NCBI RefSeq assembly: GCF_019320115.1
Contig: NC_089584.1
Location: 72,943,533 to 73,007,532, forward strand
Reading direction: 5' to 3'
Length of the DNA: 64,000 nucleotides
Source of the DNA: Miscanthus floridulus
Taxonomy: Eukaryota > Streptophyta > Magnoliopsida > Poales > Poaceae
Positions 35,601 through 46,857 of the stretch are shown one piece after another. Positions within the stretch are counted from its first letter, which is position 1. Each line of letters begins with the position of its first letter. A model generated the notes under the pieces. The model was given only the letters and a program-made list of their open reading frames with translations, was not told the origin of the DNA and searched no databases. A program made the position numbers and the translations under genes.

Positions 35601-35720
35601 TTACCAGGATCTCTGAGCATGACTACTCTAGTTGATATATCAATAAGCACTCCATGATTGCTCATCTAGTTCATTCCTAATATCACGTCGATACCCAGCC
35701 CCAGTAAAACTACCAGATCA
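32651..35720 (-). pseudogene. pol: Tekay-B RT, RNase H, integrase and chromodomain (stops, no frameshift)
   Basis: One continuous frame. [35 protein letters not shown], catalytic [12 protein letters not shown] (about 34960). RNase [18 protein letters not shown] (about 34520), [20 protein letters not shown] (34190). Integrase: zinc domain to CDTCC (33778), WVIVDRLTKSAHF (about 33660), SGRGP-FTARFW (second catalytic Asp replaced by Gly, about 33510), HPQTNGQTERVNQ (Glu intact, about 33415), LYGRKCRTP. C-terminal chromodomain at about 32815-32660: RVVKFYKVMWSNQGSERDATWE, which in chromoviruses is thought to direct integration by binding histone marks. Stops include 35342, 34828, 34607, 34355, 34070, 33773, 33545, 33507, 33119 and 32798. 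Confidence 0.88.
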
Positions 35721-35990
35721 ACCTAATAACTCCGCCCCTCTATCTCAAATTGTACATCCCCAACTACAAGCTTGGTTGGGATAGTACCACAGGCAGCCCT
35801 AATACAATAACCCTCACCCTCAATAGTGTATGTTTTCTGCATAAACTTGGATGCAAATACGGGACTAATAAAAGATTGCGAAGCACCCAAATCAAATAGT
35901 ACAACTGCGGGGTGTTGATCAACCAGGAACTTACCAGCCATTACCACCTCTCCTGATGGAATATCAGCAATATTAGTGTGGTTCACCTAT
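35721..35990 (-). pseudogene. pol: Tekay-B protease (active site altered)
   Basis: Aspartic protease reading VVLFDLGASQSFISPVFASK (about 35890). The catalytic triplet is D-L-G instead of D-S-G or D-T-G; Tekay-A keeps D-S-G. This would be expected to impair processing. The frame is continuous with gag upstream and RT downstream, apart from stop codons. Confidence 0.8.
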
Positions 35991-37006
35991 CCCTAACGGC
36001 CACCTTGGTAGTTATTCTTCTTGGGGTAAGGACACTTCCTTGCCTAGTGGCCTATCTTGTTGTAGTTCCAGCATGGCATGTTGCTTGGAGGAGCCTTGGA
36101 ACTGCCTTGGCTGGTAGTCCCCTTGGGAAGAGCAACTGTAAAGGCCTTGCAAAATCTAGTCCTGCCTGGATTCTTCTTCTGCGGTGGGCAGAATTTAGCA
36201 GCTGATGCTAGAGGGTAGAATGGAGCCCTTTGGTTGATTGGAGCCTTGGAGTGTGAGGCACCCACCTCATAGGCTCTCTTACGACTTTTCGAAGTAGCAT
36301 ATACAGCATTGTTGTTCTCTTACGATAACGCATCACTCACAAACTCATTAAAATGAGCACACTTGCAATTTCCCATGGTCTTCATCAATTTGGGGCTAAG
36401 TCTCCGCTTGAAACTAGCGATCTTTTTGGCATCAGTGTCAACAAACTTAGTAGCATACCTTGCAAGATTATTGAAAGCCTACAAGTATTCATTCAAGCTC
36501 TTGTTCCCCTAGGTCAGCTTTATGAACTCCGTATGCTTGATTGCCATGAGACCAGGAGGAATATAATTTCCCCTGAAAGTAGACTTGAACTGATCTCAAG
36601 TGATTTGGGCATTAGCGGGCATAGTGGACTGATGATGACTCCACCAAATACCAGCTGGCCCATGCAGTTGGTGAGATGCATACTCAGTCTTCAGCACCTC
36701 AGTCAAGCGAAGCAGACGGAACTTCTACTCAAGAGTGTTCAACCACTCATCAGCTTGTAGGGGCTCTTCAGCCTCCTTGAAGATTAGGGGTTTCATGTCA
36801 AGGAAATCTTTGAAGTCGCTATACTGATTTGGTTCTGGTCCTTGGCATGCACCACGACCATCACGATTTGCAATCGTGCGGAGAGCCTCAGCCATAGTGC
36901 ATTGTCCTTCCACAAGAATTGCCATTGATTCTGTTGGTGTGGGTGGTGGTAGCGATGGAAGGTCATCATCATCACTAGCCGCACCAGTGGAACAAGTGCG
37001 AGGCAT
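35991..37006 (-). pseudogene. gag: Tekay-B gag (stops only)
   Basis: Starts MPRTCSTGAASDDDD at 37006, after TTGCAG. Same domain order as Tekay-A: proline-rich linker, capsid (QYSDFKDFLDMKPLIF, EPLQADEWLNTL, WDQFKSTFRGNYIPPG), basic tail, CCHC knuckle (CWNYNKIGH-ARKCP, second Cys changed to Tyr). Stops near 36722, 36500, 36470, 36320 and 36045 are mostly at CAG or TGG positions. There is no frameshift. Confidence 0.82.
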
Positions 37007-37357
37007 CTGCAACCATGCGCAACCAGTAATTATTGGTGATGTTAGCACATTGGAGAGGAACAATGTAATTACGCCAAACTGAATTTACTGGAGAGAATGA
37101 AAACTTCATATAATAAACAGAGGCAATAATTCATTCTCTAATCACCACATCATCAATCAGATTACTAGCGCCATACACAGTGCATTCCAACATGACAAGT
37201 TTTAAACTTAACCATCAAGATACACATCCTGAAGGGAGCAAATTAAAGTACATTACATGCCAAGTTCAATTAAAAGGTACATCCCACATCAGTCATAGTA
37301 CTAGGTCCATTACACCAATGACTGCAAAAGCTTTAACTAGCGAGACTTGCTAACTAA

Positions 37358-38425
37358 CTACTCATTGAAGTGATCGCTGTCCACATCGGAGACACCTTGG
37401 ACTTCTTTTGGATCCTCCTCTTCTTCTTCATTTGCAGGTTCAGCTGCATTGTCATCCATCTGCACGTCCTCTTCTTCTTCATCAGCCTCAATCACTTGTG
37501 GTCCACCCACATTAGGATACCTTGGTATGGGGTGAGGAATAGGAAACAGATGGTTGTTCAGTTGATGGTGTTCAACCTAAAGCTCTTCCAGCTGCTCTTG
37601 GAGCTCATGCTCCCTTTGGAAAGCATTATATTTAGCCATGATCCAGCCCTGACATCTTTCTTCTGCTAACTCTAAAGCTGCATCTCTATGACGGGTCACA
37701 CGATCCAACTCCTATGCTGCCTCATCTCTCTCTATAGTCAGGTTCATCAGCTGGTTATGAAGCTCATCTCTCTCGCATGCTGTTTGACCCCACTGCTACA
37801 GGCGATAATTTGCAATACCTTGAATCTCATCTACTTCTTGCTGAGCTCGCCCACATGCATCTTCCCTATGGCGATATTTGTGGGCACGTAGCCTGAACTT
37901 GTGCTGGGCTGCCATTGCCTTGCTAGCTTCTTCTAGCACACTAGAAAGGGTGTCCTGCCTGACTCGATAAAGCTTCAAGACGGCCATGATAGCACTCATT
38001 CCAGCATTGTCGCTCTGAACACGTTCACCACAGCCTCGAACCAAGGCCTGGCCAACTTCTTGAGTCCACTCAGCCTCAGTAGGAGCCACTCGGAGAATGG
38101 ATGAAGCTGGTCCACCCACTAACTCATCCTCAAAGCTCTATTCTATATCCATAAGCACATCAAGGGTAGCAACTTGAGCAGCTTCCCATGGGCTTTGCCC
38201 ATTAGTCTCAATGCTCCACCCATGCCACAATGGTCTCGTGGAGTTCTATGGCACTATAAAGGTCACAACATACCAAGGTACATCCCCCAATGGTACTACC
38301 TGCCTCCACGTGTAGTGGGGTGCCTTCGGGTACCCAACTGAACCGAGCACCCTCCAGAGCAAGGTGGGCGTACCAAATTGGTCCAAAAAGGTGCTGCTAC
38401 CAGTAGGAAACACGGGCGTGGCCAT
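37358..38425 (-). pseudogene. Tekay-B orf0 (extra frame upstream of gag)
   Basis: A frame of 355 codons plus stop, starting at the ATG after GATACAG (38425) and ending at TAG 37358. In order: FPTGSSTFLDQFG; a domain reading GYPKAPHYTWRQ, PLGDVPWYVVTFIVP, LWHGWSI, PWEAAQVATLDVL; VGGPASSI; a coiled coil (HKYRHREDACGRAQQEVDE through ERDELHNQLMNLTIERDEAA); a PIPRYPNVGGPQVIEADEEEE hinge; and a strongly acidic C-terminus to SDVDSDHFNE. The length agrees with Tekay-A minus its one-base deletion. Internal stops at about 38243, 38135, 37794 and 37710. The first domain looks like a double-stranded RNA binding fold (inference). Known precedent: 'orf0' of rice RIRE3-type elements. Confidence 0.72.
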
Positions 38426-39213
38426 CTGTATCAAAAAGGGATGCAACTTACATGAGAGGATTATTTTGCTGAGAGATTGAACTTAATACTTGGGATAAGC
38501 AATTATAAGGGAGGGAGTAATGCAATATGAATGAGATGAGTGAATATGATGCATGCTCGTTCCGTACATCCTCACAAACCTAAGAAAATTTAAGTTTTAG
38601 TGGATTATACGGTGGCATACATACGTTCTCTTAATTAGCGGTAACTAGTCAATCTACATGGTGCGTTGTTAGCGTACCTGTAGAAAACTTCATTGCAGCC
38701 CAACCCAACAAGATATAATGCTAATAACAACAGTAGTAACTAAGGTACTTTCCATATATACATCCCCAGATATATATATTTTTGGTATCCAAACTACCCG
38801 ACAGATGTACCCATAATTAAGTACCTTCATATATACATGTATGCAACATGTAAATACTCCAATATCCACAACTAACTCTCCCCTAGACCGATGGTTGGAC
38901 GGTCATGCTCTCGCAATTCACACTTATCTTAGCGTAGAGGCAATTGATCCATACATTACCATTCAAGCGAATGGCACCCATGCAATAGCACGCCGTATGG
39001 ACAATGAAATAGAAACAATCAATCTGCCCCAAGTTAGTAATTATATATAAGCCACCTAGAAGTCCTTAAGTGGGCTACAAGGGATGTGATCACCAGTACA
39101 CCATAAAAATTATGATTTTTGAGCACTTATATATAACTATAAGTTGGAAAACCGTTTTCATAACAAAAGCTTTTGTTTTAAATACCCGTATGACAGGTTT
39201 AGTGTTGAATTTA

Positions 39214-39225
39214 GCTCTGATGCCA
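39214..39225 (-). other. Tekay-B primer-binding site
   Basis: Minus strand TGGCATCAGAGC two bases after the 5' LTR end. It has one mismatch (C for T) to the initiator Met-tRNA complement found in Tekay-A. Confidence 0.85.
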
Positions 39226-39227
39226 GC

Positions 39228-42200
39228 TGTCACATTCCCGACCAATTTATAAGAGCACAAGTACAAAAACAATTGCCGAAATGATCAAATTCTCGCACTT
39301 GAGCCCATATAAACCCGGTAGTCAACTGAAATCTCGAAGGATTTCAAACCAACTTGCATACAACCAAGATCATAGTAATTCAACATAACATATCATACGT
39401 TACAACATTTCACAGACGGTTTGCAAATAGATTACATCACCTCAGAGTCATCGTTATTACAAAACAAGTGTTGTAAAGTACGTGGAAGCAAATAGTTTGA
39501 CTTACACACCCGAGTTCAAATACAAATACTGGTTTGCTGATCACAACCCGCAAAAGCATTTAGATAAGAGAAACAGAGATCATGCCCATGATCTAGTCTT
39601 CTTCACCCACCGGGTGGAGACAATACTTATAGAATCCCTGATATAGAAGGTCATCTGCAACAAGAGGAAATAAACCCTAAGTACAAGAATGTACTCAGCT
39701 AGACTTACCTGTTGGAAACCAAAACAAATGACACCAAGGATCATGCATAGCTTAATTTAGTGGATCTGGCTGACACTTTCTTTTTGCGGAAAAGCATAAG
39801 TAATAATGATCAACTCTTAACCTGAACTAGCAGTGACTTTTAGCTATTAACCTGACATCTATATTAGCACCTGTACTAAGCAATTATTTAATTAAGATGC
39901 AAACATTAATAACCATATCAGGTATAAATCATGGCAACATTATCATCATCATCCATTTAACCATATCGTTAAATTAATTGAATCTACGTTGCCGCTGCTC
40001 AGTCAAGTTCTCACTATCCGGGAGAGACGGCGATTCGAATTGATTCCTATCCAGCTGGAGGGGTATTCCTAAACACAAACCCTGCTTCCCCTGTCAGGGT
40101 CGCAAATGAGTCACCTTTGGTACGATTCAGAAATCGCGAGTCCGAATAGATCGACATTCTCAGAGAAGCACTCTGCCTAGGTTGCTCGGGACTCTAACCC
40201 GCCTTGGACTTATACTAATGGCTCTCCACATATCCTTACTACCTCCAGAATGCATGCCACTGCTCGCATCCCCAGCCTGAGTCGAGCTACTAGGCTTCAC
40301 GGTCGGAACGACTTATTTGGCCAGCTAAGTGTTAGGCTGCGTTCAACATGACATAAGGACATACAGCATATCGGTCGTTAAACGACACAGACAGAGTCAC
40401 TATGTCCAACCCCGCACAAGACTCCGCCTAGTCTTAATTCATTATTAACATGGTTCTTTTCCACGATAGCAAATATAGCCAACCGTGATCCACCTCATCC
40501 TAAAGCTCGTAGGTGACAGGAAATCACCTGACTTCTACCGCACTAAGCATGGCTAAGCATTTAACCCGTTCCTAAACTTAAATAGGATTGCAGTGCGATA
40601 TCTAGACAAGGATATATATATAATGCAACAATTGGTTCCAACCAGTTCCTATACTTAATACATCATCAACGAATAAAAGGTACTCAAGGTATTTGTCAAA
40701 AACATGGGAGACTTAATATGCTCCGGGGCTTGCCTTTTAGGAAAGAGGAAGGTTGGTGGTCAGGGCACTCGGGCAATTCATCCTCGGCGGCTGCGTCGTC
40801 GATTTCATGCACCTCGGGCTCCTCCTCCTAGTTGGCTCCCTCAAACTCCAGCAGCGTCACTCCCTCCAGCACACCTATTGCATGAATGCGCAAGATAAAT
40901 ATCATGGATGCACATGAACGAAGTTAGGGATGCTCGGGGAAAGCACATGCTTACTGCAGTCCACATTTTCCGACTTAGGCTCTATTCAAATCACTTTACT
41001 TACCAAGTTTATACAATCTAATGTACAATTGCTCATCTTCAGTTAAGGTTCTAGCACCTGCACCTAAGCATGTTCTCAAGTTAGGCTAGAACCTAAACAA
41101 TCAACAAGAACATTGCAACAAGGCATGCACACAAATATTCATATTTCAGCGAAACAGAGACTATATAGCGGTACGGTAAACTGACCATAACTAAAGATCT
41201 ACAATTCCAAATGACATGCAATAAGACAATTTGGAAAGCTTATGAAATTACCTACAATTCATTTTTAGACCTTAAGGCATGATTCCAACCTTTACTAGGT
41301 AGAACTTACAGAATTACATGATCAGGTCCAAACAAGACAGAGAACAAGCAACTCTGGAATCTAACTTTGAACAGCTGTAGTTCCTAAACTACTAGGCCAA
41401 ATGTCACCAAATTTTGATAGGAGATAGACACATAAGTTATCTACAACTTTTGTCTTCACCACATTCTCAGCAAACCAAATTATCATGGGAAACTTTGTAA
41501 AGTGCCCATAACTGTCCCGAAAGACGTAATGCAGAAAAATAATTATTAACTTATGTTGCAAACATATAATTGGACAAAACTAACTTTACTCACTCATCAC
41601 ACATGTCACAAGAACACCAAAAAGTAAGGTGTTCACCATCATTTTATTTCTTTTAATGCCTTTCTTAATTTATTTAATTAATTAAGAGAAATAACAAACA
41701 TATATGAGAACTACACCATTTAATCTACAAAAATTATAGTAGGTACTACATGATCCAAGTAGACCATTAGAAAATTTTCACACCATTTGAGCAAGTATAA
41801 CAGCCTACACAAAAATGATAAGATATAATGGCTTAAAATGATATAATTAGGAAACCCTAGTGAAAAGTGTCAAGCAACAGATTTTATATTTTTCCTAGCA
41901 TCCTTAAAGTACTAGGATACTCCCCACAAAATTTCAATGTCATTGGATTCCTAGATAATTTACAAAAATTCACACAAGGATCATTCAATGATAAAAGGAA
42001 AATCTATAACTCAAAACCCATACATGCAATGACTCTCAAATTTTTACTAGAGCTTCTACTAAGGAAGAGTAGCTTACCAACAAAATTTCATAATTTTTGG
42101 AGCACAGGAACTCAAGATATAATTTAAACAAGTTTGCATGCATTTAAAAACACATTTCAAGTTCCTATTTAAATCATCCAAAATTTCCACTACAAGTGTT

Positions 42201-43984
42201 CATGTCATATGTTTTCTAAATACTAGACTTCACTATGATCCTAACAAAATTTGAATCACCCCATTTGGATCTACCAATTTGGAGATATACATTTTACAAA
42301 ACAACATCAAAACTAGAATATTTGGACTATCCTATTGCTCAACGGTCACTGGCAAGCGGGGCCCTCGGGTCAGATGACCCCACCAGTCAGCGAAAGGAAA
42401 CAGGGGAGGCGGCTTGCGACGGCGCGACAGCGGCGAAGCTCGCCGACGACAGCTTCACCGACGACAAGAACGGCACCAACGTGACCGCCTAAACCTCACG
42501 TGTCGATTGACACCCTATCCACCAACTCTATCGACCCCTAAGTACCCCGGCCATGGAGCTCAGTGGCTCAGCCATGGCGCATGGTGGTGCGAGGCCGTGT
42601 TCCGGCTCAATGGCGATGAATCCTAGGACTACGTCTTTGAGGTAGACACTATGGTTCAGATGGTTCCTCATGTGTGCACTAGAATAGGCAGGAAGGGTTC
42701 GGAGGCGGCCGGCCATGACAAGGGCCAACTCTGGCATGGTACGGCCATGGCGACGGTGTCGGAAAAATGGCCAAAGGCCCTCACCTATGGCTCGTCTAGC
42801 TCACCTAGAAGGTCGACGAGGTAGAGGAGGACACGACAGAGCTATGGGTTAGCTAGAGGCGGCGATCTTATGGTGGCAAGTGAGCTAGGTGACGGCGGCT
42901 TGCTTGGCAGCAATAGTGGGGCGATGGCTCTGCTTCGGCTGCGGTGGGAAATGAAGGAAGAGCAGGAAATGGAAATGTGAGCTGGGAGGGCAGAAGGGCG
43001 CGGGCTCTTGCAGTGGACAGCGGGCAGCGACACTAGGCCGGCCATGGCACGTGGCCTATGTGGTCAGGCGACCGGCGACGCATGGCACCACGTGGCGTTC
43101 ATGCTCTGTTGCCGGTCGGCACTGTAGATGCGTTTCAGTGAAACCGATCGAGCCTGATAGCGTGACTTGGCGAGCTTCAAACTCACAATCCGTGATGATC
43201 TAGGCTCTGGTGTAATTGACAAAGTTGGACATCGACATGTGAACTACAACTTTTACAATTGGAGCTCGAACTAATTCAGCTTGGTTTGGGAGCTACAAGT
43301 CTAACAAGTTGTGCAAATGAAACTAAAATCCAGTCTTCATACTTAGAAAATTTCTAAGTGTTGAATACAACCCCAAAACTGACTTGTGGGACCTTTTTGA
43401 GTATGTTGTGCACATTTTCATGACTTGGCTTTTAAACAAAGTTTGTTCCTTATAAAATTTGCTACAACTTTGCTTTAGGTTGCTTAGACATGCAAACACT
43501 CTAAGATACACTTTTAAATAGTCAAACTCAGGAGCTCTAGGGGTCCATAATGGTCAAACCATGACTTGGAAACCTAATTAGGCAAAATGATCAACATGAA
43601 CATTATTCCTAATGACTTTCTAAGTATAACTAAGTTGCTTAAGAGGATAATTAGCCACACCACACATTGGTCACACCAAAATCAAGCATCACATGCATTG
43701 AAACAAGGAAAAACAAGTGAAATGTTACCTTTGTTTCAAAGTCATGTTTCACATGTTTTATGATTTTGTTGCATAGTACTAACTAACCATGTTTCACTAA
43801 AGTGAGTTGCACTTGAGTGTTGCACACTATTCATTTCATAAAACCAACACACATGAAATATAATAATATGTTGCAATGTTTCGAAAACATATTTCATGCA
43901 ATATAAGCTCATGAATGGATGAATGATGCTCATGTTCATGAAATGCAAGTGTAAATGTGGGAGCCAAACACCAAAGGTGTTACA
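39228..43984 (-). repeat. Tekay-B 5' LTR (4.76 kb)
   Basis: On the minus strand it starts TGTAACACCTTTGGTGTTTGG at 43984 and ends GGGAATGTGACA at 39228. It has the GC-rich tract (about 42340-43140) missing from the 3' LTR. The conserved acidic frame lies at about 40905-40696 with one TAG. Confidence 0.9.
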
Positions 43985-44455
43985 GTCTTGTACCCACCAG
44001 CATGGGCAACAAGACTTAGTAGCGAACGTACTCCCTCCCTCTCACTTGTAAAGCCATCCCCTTCATCTATAAAAGGGGATGCGCTCTCTTCCAATAGATA
44101 GGTTGATTTTGATTGATCAGTTCACTAGTACACAATAGTAGAACCACTAGGTTCAAACCATGAGTACACGCTCGAACACTTAGTACCTAGCGGAGCTCCT
44201 GTTGCTCTTAGTCCCTCTAACCAGAGTCTGATCAGACCTCTTGTACCACCCATCTTTCTCCCTTCTGTTTGTAACCCCACAACAAACTTTGGGCACCTAG
44301 GCTCAGGAATAAAGTCACCGACCGACTCAAACTGGACATAGGGCATGTTGCCTAAACTAGTATAAACCCTGTGTCATTGAGTGCTAGGCCACCTCTGATC
44401 ACAACATATGACAAAACTATAAATATTTACGTGTTGGTCACTTTCTGCACCAACA
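43985..44455 (+). repeat. Tat1 3' LTR, second part
   Basis: Resumes with GTCTTGTACCCACCAG, matching the 5' LTR from about 4711, and ends CTGCACCAACA. The TATA inverted repeat is at 44055-44081. Followed by GGTGG, the right target duplication of Tat1. Confidence 0.9.
44055..44081 (+). promoter_or_regulatory. TATA inverted repeat, 3' LTR copy
   Basis: CATCCCCTT, then CATCTATAA, then AAGGGGATG, identical to the 5' LTR version at 4781-4807. In the 3' LTR it could drive outward transcription toward the F-box pseudogene. Confidence 0.65.
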
Positions 44456-44929
44456 GGTGGTGTTGGCCGTCTGCTTCACCAACGACGAGTGTTACAACGG
44501 TGATGACAAAACAGACAATGGCCCTTACATCTAACGGTGATAGAATTACATCTTGTTTTCATAATTTATTTACTAATTCAGATGGGCCTTAATAACTTAC
44601 TAAACATACACCATACGTATATAATCATTACACACCATTTATCATGTCCACAACGAAGAGTACTTTTTATAATAAGAAGCAACACTAACATAACAACTAT
44701 GTCAACTCAACAATTAACACAAGCGGTACATAGATAGGACAATAAAGGTTTTGCTTCCTACAGACTTACATAACAAAAACAAGGTAGATGTGTTCTCCTC
44801 CTTTAGATTGGCACTCATGTTTGCAAGGCAAAGCTTCCTTTAGCTGGTAGCCAATGCACCATGGAACCCCTCTTCTTTCTCCCTTAGCCATTGCAGGAAA
44901 ATCATTTAAAAGCACTCAGAATCCACAAC
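44456..44929. other. host-like sequence downstream of the F-box pseudogene
   Basis: After the Tat1 target duplication there is AT-rich unique-looking sequence. The last part, up to 44929, reads as an exon following the intron described at 44930-45025 (minus strand), most likely 3' untranslated sequence. No other gene seen. Confidence 0.4.
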
Positions 44930-45025
44930 CTGCACAAAACAGCAACATTAATAATATTCAACATACAGTTGCTTTAGTTACCAAGGCAAAATTGGACTGT
45001 ATATAGAATCAAAACAACTCCCTAC
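44930..45025 (-). other. candidate 96-bp intron at the 3' end of the F-box pseudogene
   Basis: On the minus strand ATCTTCAG|GTAGGGAG (45025) to TTTTGTGCAG|GTTGTGG (44930). Consensus GT-AG borders, a T-rich stretch before the acceptor, 27 bp after the stop codon. It would be a 3' UTR intron. Its presence argues against origin as a retrocopy. Confidence 0.5.
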
Positions 45026-45051
45026 CTGAAGATAGCATAGCATATGCAACT

Positions 45052-46129
45052 TTACTGCTCTCCTACTGACTCCATGAACAAGCGAATATAAGGAAGATAG
45101 TGAGGTCCCTTCGGACATAGCCTCCAGGTAGGTCTATGATACTGCATGACCTGGGCAGGGAGGACAAGAACTTTTATGAGGTTCATGTCATATGCGATCA
45201 GTTTTTTGTCCTCACCAACAAGGAAAATCAAATTCCATCTAGGTGAGCTGCAATCACTCTATAGTCCGCATTGCAAACATCATAACCAAATTGAATATTG
45301 TCCCATCCAAATATCTCCAGCGTGATCACCATATGCTTTAGTGTTCTGTTATCAGTACCATAGTCTTCTAGAATCTAGAATAAAAGCTAATACTTCCTAA
45401 CCATACTAGCAGTACATAAACACAACTGACTCTGAGCTTCATAGATGGAGATTGCTTCACCACATGGCCTATGAATTTTCCTCCATGTCTTCCCTGCATA
45501 TCAACAGCAACTAACTAGGATAACTCTAGCCAGTGCATAGAACCATTAAGGAACACACTTGTTGAATATGTGCATACAACACCCTCGCCTCATTCAGATT
45601 CCTTAAACATCCATGCTGCACTCTTAGATGAGTAGATGCTCACACCTATGGACTCACCTACCCTCTTCTTCCCATATTCAATCACATGGAAGTATGAGGA
45701 GACTATCAGATCAAACCCCAAGCGAGCTAAACCAAAAGAACGGATGCTATTCGGTAGTAACCAACGTTTGCTAGTCATTGGATTGCAGACAACATAGGGA
45801 AACCCAACACACCAGCATAGGATGAGCCCATGGTAGCAATCTGAGATCACAACATCCTCAATGGGGAAGGGCAAGAAGGTCAAGGAGGAGTATTCATTGT
45901 TGATGCTGATGAACTTGAGTTTGCCTTTATAGCTACAATAGAAGAATCCAGCGATAATTTGGGGCAGCTCCTTATGTTACTCAAATTCGGAGATGAGGCA
46001 GTTCTAGGAGCGATAGACACACTTGCAGCTACACAAGGTGCGAGCGGTGAGGCATTGGAGGATGAGGATGAAGACATGGTCTATGAGGACGGCCACTTCG
46101 TTCCTCTTGTTGGGGGCCTCCTCCTCCAT
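45052..46129 (-). pseudogene. F-box protein pseudogene
   Basis: The only host-type gene recognised. The minus-strand start is at 46129 (MEEEAPNKRNEVAVLIDHVF). The F-box motif follows at residues 17-45: ILILQCLTARTLCSCKCVYRS, where the helix that binds SKP1 is expected in SCF ubiquitin ligases. An F-box-associated region comes next: SDCYHGLILCWC, YVVCNPMTSKRW, ARLGFDLIVSSYFHV, STSVFLNGSMHW. It ends DYGTDNRTLKHMVITLEIFG, FGYDVCNADYRVIAAH and LPYIRLFMESVGEQ, with stop at 45052. The length of about 359 codons is normal for grass F-box proteins. Broken by stops in the F-box (TAG near 46018), soon after it (TAA) and after KESE (45590), plus a frameshift near 45485. Codons are decaying in the same style as the transposons. 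Confidence 0.75.
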
Positions 46130-46857
46130 CTTTAGTTCTTGACTAGGATCTAGTGGAGCGGGGCTGGCAATGGAAGCGATTGCGCCGCCACCTGAATCAG
46201 AGAAGGAGTGCCTATGAAGATTGGATCATGAGCTCCTTAGTAAACAGATGGAAGCTTGTTTCATACTTAGATGAGTGAAGTGGGGAATAAAAATCCAAGA
46301 AAGTTGGAGGGAAGTGCAAAAGAATTACCATTGCCTTTGGATCTTGTCAGATTGGAGGCCATGGCGGTGACGAGTAGTAGCTTGGTCACCAGTGGATCTA
46401 TGCAGGCCCTGCCGGTGAGGCATACCGCCATGGGGTACTAGCTTGTCAGCGGTAAGTGGCGGCTTACACCCCACTGAGTAGGGGCGGTCACGTAGTTCAG
46501 CACTGGGGAGCAAGGAGCGACAATGAGGAACAAAAGCTATGGGCGAGGAGAAAGGCATAGGGTAGGAAACGTGCTTTGTAAGCAACCCTTTTAGACATAG
46601 GAAGGGAAATTATGTACAACTTTGTAAAAACACATGGGCTTTGAAATTGACGAAAGTATTACCAACCAGACCATATGCAGGCAGCGGTGAAGGCTATCGG
46701 TGGTGGTGAATGGGTCCTACGAAGGTGTTCCAGGAGCCACCATGACACTGTCGCCATGGACGGTGATGACTGTTGCCTGGTTGAGGGCATCACTCATTCT
46801 ACCCGATTGTAAACCATCACTCGTTCTACCCGACTGTAACTAGAAAAATTTTAGATT
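46130..46857. other. upstream region of the F-box pseudogene
   Basis: No gene recognised. The minus-strand frame at 46325-46585 has no family resemblance. A 25-26 bp tandem duplication built on CATCACT(C)(A/G)TTCTACCCGA lies at about 46789-46840. Confidence 0.35.

Larger units (their letters stand above)
27570..43984 (-). mobile_element. Tekay-B: complete Ty3/Gypsy chromovirus inserted in the Tat1 3' LTR
   Basis: 16,415 bp on the minus strand: 5' LTR 43984-39228, primer site, orf0, gag, protease, RT, RNase H, integrase with chromodomain, polypurine tract, 3' LTR 32608-27570. Target duplication GTCTT. From gag start to chromodomain the reading frame never shifts but carries about twenty stops, mostly TAG. 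I count 5 differences in about 180 bp of sampled LTR, so it is far younger than its host Tat1. The two LTRs differ in structure (see 31019-31980). Confidence 0.93.
3921..44455 (+). mobile_element. Tat1: Ty3/Gypsy LTR retrotransposon (Tat-type), with two nested insertions
   Basis: Outermost element of the main nest, about 12 kb of its own sequence spread over 40.5 kb. It is bounded by the 5-bp target duplication GGTGG at 3916-3920 and 44456-44460. In order: 5' LTR, primer site, gag, protease, RT, RNase H, integrase, long 3' untranslated region, polypurine tract, 3' LTR. Protease-RT-RNase H-integrase order makes it Ty3/Gypsy. RT and gag wording, the TGGCGCC-type primer site, the antisense frame remnant and the repeat-rich 3' region fit the Tat lineage of grasses (RIRE2/Retand/Grande-like). 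LTR divergence is high: I count about 18 differences in 125 bp near the LTR start, so it is old. It is dead, with many stops and frameshifts. Confidence 0.9.

Noticed and set aside
38841..39252. Plus-strand frames near the Tekay-B primer site
   Set aside because: Leader sequence of the minus-strand element; no conservation as protein.
45052..46129. F-box gene as cargo of CACTA B
   Set aside because: No second CACTA terminus was found between 44461 and 47170, and the gene keeps an intron and normal length.
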